DNA of 64,000 nt from positions 124,001 through 188,000 of the forward strand of contig NZ_KB899997.1 of assembly GCF_000378505.1 (NCBI RefSeq), given 5' to 3'. This DNA comes from Modicisalibacter luteus DSM 23508. Its GTDB lineage: Bacteria > Pseudomonadota > Gammaproteobacteria > Pseudomonadales > Halomonadaceae. Below the pieces are notes generated by a model. That model saw only the letters and a list, made by a program, of their open reading frames with translations. It searched no databases and was not told the DNA's origin. The position numbers were made by a program, and so were the translations under genes. Below, piece after piece: positions 17,161 through 24,430 of the stretch. The first letter of the stretch is position 1, and every line of letters begins with the position of its first letter.

Positions 17161-17958
17161 TCAGGCCGTTTGGCAGGCCTTGAACCGGGCCAGCGGGTTT
17201 TGGCGAAAATAGCGACGCAACAGGGCGTAGAGGGCGGGATAAGCCTCGTTCAGTACGTCAGGCGCAGTAAAAAAATGCTCGCAGCAGACGGCAAAGCATT
17301 CGCCAGGGTGGGTGGCGGCGTAGTCATCGATGGGCGTCGGTTCGCCACGCTCGAGGTGAGCCTGCAGGTCGTTCCAGACAGCCATGAAGGTCTGGTACCA
17401 CTCGCGGCTGTCGATATCCGACGAGATTGACGGAAACCCGTCGGCATCCAGTGAATTTTCCATGTCGAGCTTGTGAGCGAGTTCGTGAATGATCACGTTG
17501 AAGCCAGTCCAGTCCCCACTGTCCCGAACGTCGGCCAGCGACAGCACGACCGGCCCCTGATGCCAGGTCTCGCCGACTCTTTCATCCACGTACTCATGCA
17601 TGACGCCGGCCTCGTCCATCTCTTCCACCTGACGGCGGAAAGCCTCGGGCAGGACGATAATTTCATGAACGCCGGCAAAGGCGCCTTCGGCATCCGCTTC
17701 GCTCCAGCCCAGCGTGAGCAGCCCGGCCTGGGCCAACAGGCTAAATCGGTCGGGGAGGTCGAAATCCAGCCCCTCCGGTAGAGTTAATCGTTTGCGATGC
17801 AGCAGGCGCCATGTTCGCTGCCCCAAGCGTTGGCGCTCGTCATGGTCAAGGGCGGCCAGCAGCGGGAGCCGCTCGCAGGCCCGTAACCACTCTTCCTGCG
17901 GGAAGGGATGGCGGGCATCGAACCGCTCGGCCCGCCACTGGCGCCACTTGCTCAGCAT
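17161..17958 (-). CDS. mtfA: Zinc peptidase MtfA (Mlc titration factor)
   Basis: M90-family metallopeptidase, 265 aa, the same length as E. coli MtfA, which binds the glucose repressor Mlc. The zinc motif is H158-E159-x2-H162 in IIHELAHKLDM; a downstream Glu region ATHPGECFAVCCEHFF fits the gluzincin third ligand. The ATG at 17958 overlaps the stop of the upstream GNAT-nitrilase gene in a TGATG arrangement, so translation is probably coupled. No mlc or ptsG gene is nearby. Confidence 0.9.
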   Translation of the reverse strand: MLSKWRQWRAERFDARHPFPQEEWLRACERLPLLAALDHDERQRLGQRTWRLLHRKRLTLPEGLDFDLPDRFSLLAQAGLLTLGWSEADAEGAFAGVHEIIVLPEAFRRQVEEMDEAGVMHEYVDERVGETWHQGPVVLSLADVRDSGDWTGFNVIIHELAHKLDMENSLDADGFPSISSDIDSREWYQTFMAVWNDLQAHLERGEPTPIDDYAATHPGECFAVCCEHFFTAPDVLNEAYPALYALLRRYFRQNPLARFKACQTA

Positions 17959-19517
17959 CAGTCTTCCTGACGGCCCCCGCTCTTCCACGACCAGTCACGC
18001 CAACGCAGATCGAACAGATCCTTGCGGCGATCCTTGAGGTTGGTCACCGAGCCCTCCGAGCGCACGACCTTCAAGCGCAGCAGGTCGAGGTCCGAGAAAA
18101 TCACCATTTCGGTATTCGGTGTGGTCTCGGAGAGCACGGCATCGTGCGGAAAGGCGAAGTCCGACGGCGAGAACACCGCTGATTGGCCGTACTGGATATC
18201 CAGATTCTCGATAGAGGGCACGTTGCCCACGCTGCCGCACAGCACCACATAACACTCGTTCTCGATGGCGCGGGCCTGGGCACAGTGACGCACGCGCAGG
18301 TAGCTGTTCTTGGTGTCGGTCCAGAACGGTACGAACAGAATATCCATGTCCTGTTCGGCGAGCAGGCGCGGTAACTCGGGGAACTCCACGTCATAACAGA
18401 TCAAGATACCGACGCGACCGGCATCTGTCTCGAACACCCGCAGCTCATCACCGCCTTCCACTACCCAGTCTCTACGCTCCTGGGGAGTAATGTGCAGCTT
18501 GGACTGGCGCTCAGTGGAACCGTCGCGGTGGCATAGATAGGAAACGTTGTAGAGCTTGCCGTCCTCACCTTCCTCGACCATCGATCCCGCGATGATATTA
18601 ATGTTGTAGGAGACTGCCATGCGCGAGATCTCGGCCTTGAATTGCTCGGTAAAGCCGGCTAGGAAACGAATCGCCTGGATCTGGTCCGACTGGTCGGTCA
18701 GGCCCATCAGGGGCGTGTTGAACAACTCCGGAAAGACCACGAAGTCGCTCTGATAATCGGATACCGCATCGACGAAATACTCGACCTGCTGCAGCACCGA
18801 TTCCACCGAGGCGAACTCACGCATCTGCCACTGCACGGCACCGACGCGGACCTGGGTACGGCGCGACTCGAGAATACGTTCGGCAGGCTGGAACAGAATG
18901 TTGTTCCACTCAAGCAGGGTTGCGTAACCCTGCGACTTTTCATCCTCGGGCAGGTACTTGCGCAGCAGGCGCTTGACCAGAAAGCCGTTGGCGAGCTGGA
19001 ACGACAGGATGGGGTCGTGAATCTCCTTACGGGCGACTTTCTCCAGATAATCAGTCGGCGACATCTCGTCGGCGTACTGGTGGTAATGGGGAATCCGCCC
19101 ACCGGCAAGAATGGAGCGCAAGTTCATCGAGCGACACAGGTCCTTGCGCGCTTCATAAAGGCGCCGACCCAGTCGATAGCCGCGATAGTCCGGGTGGATA
19201 AGTACGTCCAGACCATACAGGGCATCACCATCCGGATTGTTGAGGATGATTTCGCGATGGCCGATCAGGTCGTCGTACTTGTGCGGGTTGGAGAAGCGGT
19301 CGTACTCCACGAGCGCGGTCAGGGCCACGCCGACGATACGGCTGTCATCCTCGATCACGATCTGGCCATCGGGGAATTCCGCGATCAGCTTGTCGATGGT
19401 CAGCTTGGGCCAGGCGCCCCCGATATCGTTGTAGACGGAATCCATCAGGTCCTTCAGCTGCGGATAGTCGTCCACCGTCAGGTTGCGTAGATTGAGATGG
19501 AGTTCGTCTAGGGCCAT
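17958..19517 (-). CDS. GNAT acetyltransferase-nitrilase fusion protein
   Basis: Two-domain protein, 519 aa. Residues about 5-140 form a GNAT acetyltransferase domain (acetyl-CoA loop HPDYRGYRLGRRLYEAR). Residues about 222-505 form a carbon-nitrogen hydrolase with triad E264 (VFPELFN), K340 (SKLHITPQE) and C374 (ILICYDVEFPE). Nitrilase-superfamily enzymes cleave amides or nitriles; fusions with GNAT are a known architecture, but the substrate is not established to my knowledge. First gene of a two-gene unit with mtfA. GAGGA lies 12 bases upstream of the ATG, a long spacing. Confidence 0.88.
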   Translation of the reverse strand: MALDELHLNLRNLTVDDYPQLKDLMDSVYNDIGGAWPKLTIDKLIAEFPDGQIVIEDDSRIVGVALTALVEYDRFSNPHKYDDLIGHREIILNNPDGDALYGLDVLIHPDYRGYRLGRRLYEARKDLCRSMNLRSILAGGRIPHYHQYADEMSPTDYLEKVARKEIHDPILSFQLANGFLVKRLLRKYLPEDEKSQGYATLLEWNNILFQPAERILESRRTQVRVGAVQWQMREFASVESVLQQVEYFVDAVSDYQSDFVVFPELFNTPLMGLTDQSDQIQAIRFLAGFTEQFKAEISRMAVSYNINIIAGSMVEEGEDGKLYNVSYLCHRDGSTERQSKLHITPQERRDWVVEGGDELRVFETDAGRVGILICYDVEFPELPRLLAEQDMDILFVPFWTDTKNSYLRVRHCAQARAIENECYVVLCGSVGNVPSIENLDIQYGQSAVFSPSDFAFPHDAVLSETTPNTEMVIFSDLDLLRLKVVRSEGSVTNLKDRRKDLFDLRWRDWSWKSGGRQED

Positions 19518-19659
19518 GGGCGTTTCGAGTCCTCAAAAGATCGCAGTATGGTAACACGCGAGGTGTTTTCACCAGGACGAGCATGGACAGCAAACGCTGC
19601 CAGACGTTCACTATCCATGCGATTAGCACGGGGTATCGCGGTGGAGAAGGAAGCTGCGC

Positions 19660-20358
19660 TCAGCGACCCAGCGTTTCCAGAAAGGCCAGAGTGCGTCCAT
19701 GCGAAAGTGCCGAGGCATGCCGGTCGTAGGCACTGCGTGCCCAGCAATTGAAGCCATGGTCGGCGCTGTCATAGACGAACATCTTCACGTCGTCGCGACC
19801 CGCAAAGGCACGACGCGTCTGTTCGATATGCTCGCCGGTGATGTGCTTGTCCTGACCGGCAAAATGAAACTGAACGGGTACCTGAAGCCGGTCGGCCTTG
19901 TCGAGATGGTTGGCGATACCGCCCGGATAAAAGCAGACGGCAGAATCGACGCCGGCATCCAGCGCACTGCGGAAGGAGAGAATGCCGCCCATGCAGTAGC
20001 CAAGCGAAGCTATCTTGCCTTGGCACTCCGGACGCCCGCGCAGGGTATCGACGGTGCTGGCGATATCTGCGATGGCTTGGTCCGAGTTCATGGCTTTCAT
20101 GAGCGAGAACGCCTTCTCCATATCCTCGCCTTCATAGCCTAGCTCTACGCCGGGCTCCTGCCGCCAGAAGATATCCGGGGCCAGCACCACATAGCCATCC
20201 AGCGCATACTGCTCCGCGACGCTGCGAATATGCGCGTTGACCCCGAAGATTTCCTGCAGCAGCACGATTCCGGGACCCTTGCCCGCCGGGGGCAGTGCCA
20301 GATAGCCCTTGAATTTGCCGCCATCCTTGGCAGTGATGTCGATCCATTGTGTGGTCAT
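19660..20358 (-). CDS. Dienelactone hydrolase family protein
   Basis: Alpha/beta hydrolase of the dienelactone hydrolase family, 232 aa. The triad is C122 (GYCMGG), D170 (AGQDKHI) and H201 (SADHGFNC); E36 in LLQEIFGVN is the residue that typically positions the Cys. It hydrolyses enol-lactones such as dienelactone to maleylacetate, though many chromosomal members have other ester substrates. AAGGAG precedes the ATG. No aromatic degradation genes are nearby, so a general role is likely. Confidence 0.9.
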   Translation of the reverse strand: MTTQWIDITAKDGGKFKGYLALPPAGKGPGIVLLQEIFGVNAHIRSVAEQYALDGYVVLAPDIFWRQEPGVELGYEGEDMEKAFSLMKAMNSDQAIADIASTVDTLRGRPECQGKIASLGYCMGGILSFRSALDAGVDSAVCFYPGGIANHLDKADRLQVPVQFHFAGQDKHITGEHIEQTRRAFAGRDDVKMFVYDSADHGFNCWARSAYDRHASALSHGRTLAFLETLGR

Positions 20359-20416
20359 GAAAAATCTCCTTGTTGCACACGCGTATGCGCCGTGGCTCTA
20401 CCTGCCGGTTCGTGCC

Positions 20417-21319
20417 TCAGTCTAGGCGGCGAGCCGAGCTTCCTGCCAGGGGCTGCGTCAAGGTCTGGGCCATGATGACACCGGCTAGTGTCAGGCTGCC
20501 GCCCAGCAGATGCCAGGTTTCCAGGCGTTCACCAAGGAAAGCCATGGCGATCAGCGCGCTGAATAACGGCATCAGATTGAGAAAGATGCTTGCCTTGCTG
20601 GCACCGATCTCACGCACGGCACGCATCCAAAGATAGGTGGTCACGATCGAGGCGGGGATCCCCGCGTATAGGATCAGCCATGCGTTATGTTCATCGACAG
20701 GCGTCATGGGGCCCAGCAGATAGCCCGGCAGTAAAAACAAGGTGGCGAAACAGGCCTGCACATAGAGCATCACCCAAGGCGGCAGCGCCATGGGCCAGCG
20801 CTTGAGCATGACACCGTAGGAGGCATAGCACAGGGCGGCCAAGACCATCAGGAGATCGCCGGGTGCGATGTCGAGCGCCAGCAGCGATAGCGGATCCCCA
20901 CGGCCAAGCAGAACGAAGACACCCAGCAGTGCCAACAGCCCGCCGGTAATGCCACCCAGTGTTGGTCTTTCACGCAGTATCACGGCGCTCAGCAAGACGG
21001 TCAGCAGGGGGACGGTGGCTGCCAGGATACCCATGTTGGTGGCTGAGGTCGTTGCAGCAGCGACATAGGCAAGCCCCTGCCACATGGCCATGCCCAGCAG
21101 ACCCAGCAGAGCCAGCTTGGGCAGTTCGGGACGGAGCTGGCGGCGCAGGCGCCATACCGTGGGCAGCACGAAAGGCGATAGCACGGCCAAGGCAAGCACC
21201 CATCGGTCGAAGGCGATGGCACTCGGGGCGATCGAACCGACGGTAAGCTGATTGATGGTCATGTTTCCCGACCAGATCAGAACGGCACCCAGCGGAGGAA
21301 GAAAATACAGTAATGACAT
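20417..21319 (-). CDS. EamA/DMT-family metabolite exporter
   Basis: Ten-span drug/metabolite transporter, 300 aa, composed of two EamA repeats (first about residues 5-135, second about 150-285). Family segments include FDRWVLALAVLSPF, TSATNMGILAATVPLLTVLLSAVILRERPTLGGITGG and KASIFLNLMPLFSALIAMAFLGE. I chose the ATG at 21319 with GAGG about 6 bases upstream; the frame extends 14 codons more but through a terminator hairpin. The substrate is unknown. Its leader carries two competing hairpins (see the adjacent entries). Confidence 0.85.
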   Translation of the reverse strand: MSLLYFLPPLGAVLIWSGNMTINQLTVGSIAPSAIAFDRWVLALAVLSPFVLPTVWRLRRQLRPELPKLALLGLLGMAMWQGLAYVAAATTSATNMGILAATVPLLTVLLSAVILRERPTLGGITGGLLALLGVFVLLGRGDPLSLLALDIAPGDLLMVLAALCYASYGVMLKRWPMALPPWVMLYVQACFATLFLLPGYLLGPMTPVDEHNAWLILYAGIPASIVTTYLWMRAVREIGASKASIFLNLMPLFSALIAMAFLGERLETWHLLGGSLTLAGVIMAQTLTQPLAGSSARRLD

Positions 21320-21323
21320 GGTG

Positions 21324-21353
21324 GCCTCGGGCTGGCAAAGAAAACCCCGAGGC
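21324..21353 (-). promoter_or_regulatory. Alternative hairpin masking the EamA ribosome site
   Basis: Exact 8-bp inverted repeat GCCTCGGG (21324-21331) and CCCGAGGC (21346-21353). On the minus-strand transcript the second arm contains the GAGG ribosome site of the EamA gene. The first arm overlaps the 3' arm of the terminator stem at 21345-21372, so the two structures exclude each other. Confidence 0.5.
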
Positions 21354-21372
21354 AGGTGCATCTGCTTCGGGG
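21345..21372 (-). terminator. Terminator or attenuator between the lipoprotein genes and EamA
   Basis: Stem CCCCGA-A-GCAG / CTGC-C-TCGGGG with a six-base loop, followed on the minus strand by TTTTCTTTG. It ends the lipoprotein array, and because it lies only 26 bp before the EamA start it may also attenuate that gene. Confidence 0.75.
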
Positions 21373-21430
21373 CTGATCAGGTTACTGTAAAGACGCGGCC
21401 TATGCGACGCAGCGAGACCGGGCAATTCGG

Positions 21431-22639
21431 TTATTCACTTACCCACTCCTTGGTCAGCGTGCGTTCGTCAGGGTCATAGCGATACACGGTGATGCCACCG
21501 TCGTTGACATGCCCCGTGACCAGCACGTGGGCCTGGGGTGACGTGGCGATACTCTGACTGCGCAGATAGGAAAATGTCGACGGGTGAGGATCGGTGCCGA
21601 GGTCGAAGTACTTCTGCGGCCAGGGATTGCCGGCCTCGAAGAGCGCAACCCAATGCTTGTAGGTGCCGAAGCGCAGGAATTCCTTGCTGTCGTTGATGAA
21701 GGCGACGGCGACAGTGGTATTAGTTGTTAAATGACGGCCACCCCAGCGGTTGGGTTTCTCGGCCATGGGGACTGGTATCAACCCGCTCTTGTCATATTTT
21801 CTCGGGTCCTCAAGGGCGTAAGGGGAGTCTTCCAAGAAAATACCGCCCGTATAGCGTGCCATGCGATACATCTTCTCGGGCTGGTCCGTATGGGTGAACC
21901 GTCCGATGCCCGACTCGTCACCACTGACGACCCATTGGCCATCCGGGCTAATGACGGCATCGACCTTGCTGGTATTGCCCTCCAAGTTATCAATTGGAGC
22001 CTTTGACTCAAGGTCCCATAGTACGATGCCTCCATAGTAACTGAATAACTGATCGTCCTGGATGGCCGGTTGTGTGGAAGGATCAACATCCTTGTCGGTT
22101 GAGAAGCCGGCAGAGACCAAGAGGTTGCTTTCTTCGGCAAGCGATAGATGCATGAGCTTGCCAGTACCCAGAAAGCTGGGCGAGCTTCCGTCCTTTTTGA
22201 GGGGTTGCAGGTCCTTTCCATAGCCATGGAAAAGATTCCAGTCATCATCCGATGCAATGTAATGCGCCATGCTGGAATCCATGACATGCCCGTAGGTGGG
22301 GAAATGTTCGAATTGCTTGACTACTTCTCCCTCTACGGTTTGTACATAAACTTGATCTGCCAAGTCTTGCCAAAGAAATGCATCACGCCCGTGAATGAAG
22401 TAAGCACTGTATATGTTGGCATCACGAAAAATGATTTCTTTCTGATGTTTTTCAAGATCCCAAAGCACCAAGTGCTTCGATGAATGGGAGCTGATCGCAT
22501 GTCTACCATCGCTCGAAACACTAACGACCATGGCAGGACCAAGCGCATTTTCGGATGGCGGGTATGTGGCGCAACCGTCGAGCAGAACCATGCCCATCAG
22601 AAAGAGGGGCAGGGCGGCCTGCCGATATGCCCGCTTCAT
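21431..22639 (-). CDS. Beta-propeller-like lipoprotein, copy C (putative T6SS immunity protein)
   Basis: Predicted lipoprotein of 402 aa with lipobox LLDGC near residue 23. The mature part contains WD40-like blades (SVSSDGRHAISSHSSKHLVLWDL; VDAVISPDGQWVVSGDES; a final ITVYRYDP blade), suggesting a periplasmic beta-propeller. Start ATG at 22639 overlaps the stop of the broken copy B (ATGA). It is about 60 percent alike copy A in the middle but essentially identical over the last 130 residues. Position directly downstream of a lipase-type effector argues for an immunity role against that toxin; this is inference, as I do not recognise a named family. Confidence 0.75.
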   Translation of the reverse strand: MKRAYRQAALPLFLMGMVLLDGCATYPPSENALGPAMVVSVSSDGRHAISSHSSKHLVLWDLEKHQKEIIFRDANIYSAYFIHGRDAFLWQDLADQVYVQTVEGEVVKQFEHFPTYGHVMDSSMAHYIASDDDWNLFHGYGKDLQPLKKDGSSPSFLGTGKLMHLSLAEESNLLVSAGFSTDKDVDPSTQPAIQDDQLFSYYGGIVLWDLESKAPIDNLEGNTSKVDAVISPDGQWVVSGDESGIGRFTHTDQPEKMYRMARYTGGIFLEDSPYALEDPRKYDKSGLIPVPMAEKPNRWGGRHLTTNTTVAVAFINDSKEFLRFGTYKHWVALFEAGNPWPQKYFDLGTDPHPSTFSYLRSQSIATSPQAHVLVTGHVNDGGITVYRYDPDERTLTKEWVSE

Positions 22640-23510
22640 TCGCTCACCCACTCCTTGGTCAACGTGCGTGCATCAGGATCATAACGATACACGGTGATGC
22701 CGCCGTCATTGACATGTCCAGTAACCAGCACGTGGGCCTGGGGTGATGTGGCGATACTCAGGCTGCGCAGATAGGAAAATGTCGACGGGTGAGGATCGGT
22801 GCCAAGGTCGAAGTACTTCTGCGGCCAGGGATTGCCGGCCTCGAAGAGCGCAACCCAATGCTTGTAGGTGCCAAAGCGCAGGAATTCCTTACTGTCGTTG
22901 ATGAAGGCGACGGCGACGGTGGTCTTGCCAAAGAAATGCATCACGCCCGTGAATAAAGTAAGCACTGTATATGTTGGCATCACGAGAAATAATTTCTTTC
23001 TGATGCTTTTCTAAATCCCACAGCACCAGATGCTTGGACCTATGCGTGCTGATTGCATAATGCCCATCGCTGGAGACACCGATGACCATGGCTGGGCCAA
23101 GTGTGTTTTCAGCGTTTCCATGCAATGCGCAGCCACCCAGCTGAGAGAAGCCTATCAGGGTAACCAGTCCCAGCAAGAAACGACTCCCACCAGACCGTGA
23201 GCGCCGACCGGGTATCATTCTGCTACCCACTCTTTGGTCAGCGTGCGTTCGTGGGGGTCATAGCGATACACGGTGATGCCGCCGTCATTGACATGCCCCG
23301 TGACCAGCACATGGGCCTGGGGTGATGTGGCGATACTCAGGCTGCGCAGATAGGAAAATGTCGACGGGTGAGGATCGGTGCCAAGGTCGAAGTACTTCTG
23401 CGGCCAGGGATTGCCGGCCTCGAAGAGCGCAACCCAATGCTTGTAGGTGCCAAAGCGCAGGAATTCCTTGCTGTCGTTGATGAAGGCGACTGCGACGGTA
23501 GTATTAGTTG
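21437..23510. repeat. Three direct repeats of about 285 bp (3' ends of the lipoprotein copies)
   Basis: Blocks at about 21437-21722, 22640-22922 and 23222-23507 differ at only a modest number of positions. Each encodes the same C-terminal segment (TTVAVAFINDSKEF through TLTKEWV). They are the segments in which recombination or gene conversion between copies could occur. Confidence 0.85.
22636..23218 (-). pseudogene. Internally deleted beta-propeller lipoprotein, copy B
   Basis: The N-terminal part (start 23218, lipobox LGGC, through GRDAFLWQD) is closely like copy C. The sequence then jumps at about 22921-22925 directly to the TTVAVAF region near the C-terminus, removing roughly 230 codons and shifting the frame. 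The 3' part remains readable to WVSE at 22636. The start overlaps the stop of copy A and the stop overlaps the start of copy C (ATGA at both junctions), so the remnant keeps the operon continuous. A truncated product of about 109 aa could be made but should not fold as a propeller. Confidence 0.85.
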
Positions 23511-24411
23511 TTAGATGACGGCCACCCCAACGATTGGGTTTTTCGGCCATAGGAACTGGGATCAGGCCACTTTTATCAAATTTTCTAGGATCATCGAGAT
23601 CATATGACGAGTCATCCAGGAAAATACCGCCCGTATAGCTTGCCATGCGGTGCATCTTCTCGGGCTTGTCCGTATGGGTGAAACGCCCAATGCCGGACTC
23701 GTCGCCACTGACCACCCACTGACCATCCGGGCTGATGACGGCATCGACCTTGCTGGCATTGCCTGGCAGCTGAGCAATAGGCTTCAAGCTATCCAGGCTC
23801 CATAGAAAAACCCCTCCGTAGTTTCCAAAAGATTGATCTTTTACAATTGGAGGGCGCTCTTGAAGGTCGAATCGCTCACGATTATCGAAACCTGCCGTCA
23901 CAAATGTATTGCCTGCTTCCGACAAGCTTATGTGCATGAGCTTGCCTGTGCTTAGCACCCCTGGCACATCGCCATCGCTGAGAATGGGCTGCATGTCTTC
24001 GCCATGACCATGGAATAGATTCCACTCATCATCTGAAGCGATGTAGTGCGTCATGCTTTCGTCCATTACGTGGCCATAGGTAGGGAAATGGCTGAACTGG
24101 TCAAGGACTTTTCCATCAATCTTTTGCACATAAACTTGGTCATTCAAATCCTGCCACAGAAATGCATCCGAATTGTGGATGAAATAGGCGCTGTATATAT
24201 TTGCGTTGCTTGATACAGTTTGGCGGGTTTTCTGGTCGAGGTTCCACAGCACTAAGTGTTTAGATAAATGTGAGCTAATAGCATAATGGCCATCACTGGA
24301 AACACTAATAACCATGGCAGGGCCAATCTCACTTTTCTGGTTAGATTTGCTCGTGGCACAGCCTGCTAAGAGTAAAAAAATAGTAAAAATAGTAACTAGT
24401 GAATTAAGCAT
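23215..24411 (-). CDS. Beta-propeller-like lipoprotein, copy A (putative T6SS immunity protein)
   Basis: Predicted lipoprotein of 398 aa with signal peptide MLNSLVTIFTIFLLLAGC, lipidated C18. WD40-like repeats are seen at VISVSSDGHYAISSHLSKHLVLWNL, KVDAVISPDGQWVVSGDESG and the C-terminal ITVYRYDP. It begins 19 bp downstream of the lipase effector gene, the usual place for the cognate immunity gene, and a lipoprotein anchored in the periplasm suits protection from a phospholipase. Its 5' third is AT-rich compared with its 3' third, which is nearly identical to copies B and C at the DNA level, consistent with recombination. Confidence 0.78.
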   Translation of the reverse strand: MLNSLVTIFTIFLLLAGCATSKSNQKSEIGPAMVISVSSDGHYAISSHLSKHLVLWNLDQKTRQTVSSNANIYSAYFIHNSDAFLWQDLNDQVYVQKIDGKVLDQFSHFPTYGHVMDESMTHYIASDDEWNLFHGHGEDMQPILSDGDVPGVLSTGKLMHISLSEAGNTFVTAGFDNRERFDLQERPPIVKDQSFGNYGGVFLWSLDSLKPIAQLPGNASKVDAVISPDGQWVVSGDESGIGRFTHTDKPEKMHRMASYTGGIFLDDSSYDLDDPRKFDKSGLIPVPMAEKPNRWGGRHLTTNTTVAVAFINDSKEFLRFGTYKHWVALFEAGNPWPQKYFDLGTDPHPSTFSYLRSLSIATSPQAHVLVTGHVNDGGITVYRYDPHERTLTKEWVAE

Positions 24412-24430
24412 GTTAAGTGTCTTTCCTGGG

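Noticed and set aside
21371-21383. ACCTGATC string (minus strand) resembling part of a TPP riboswitch before EamA
   Set aside because: The required CTGAGA segment and the other conserved arms of the TPP aptamer are not found upstream; only this short string matches.
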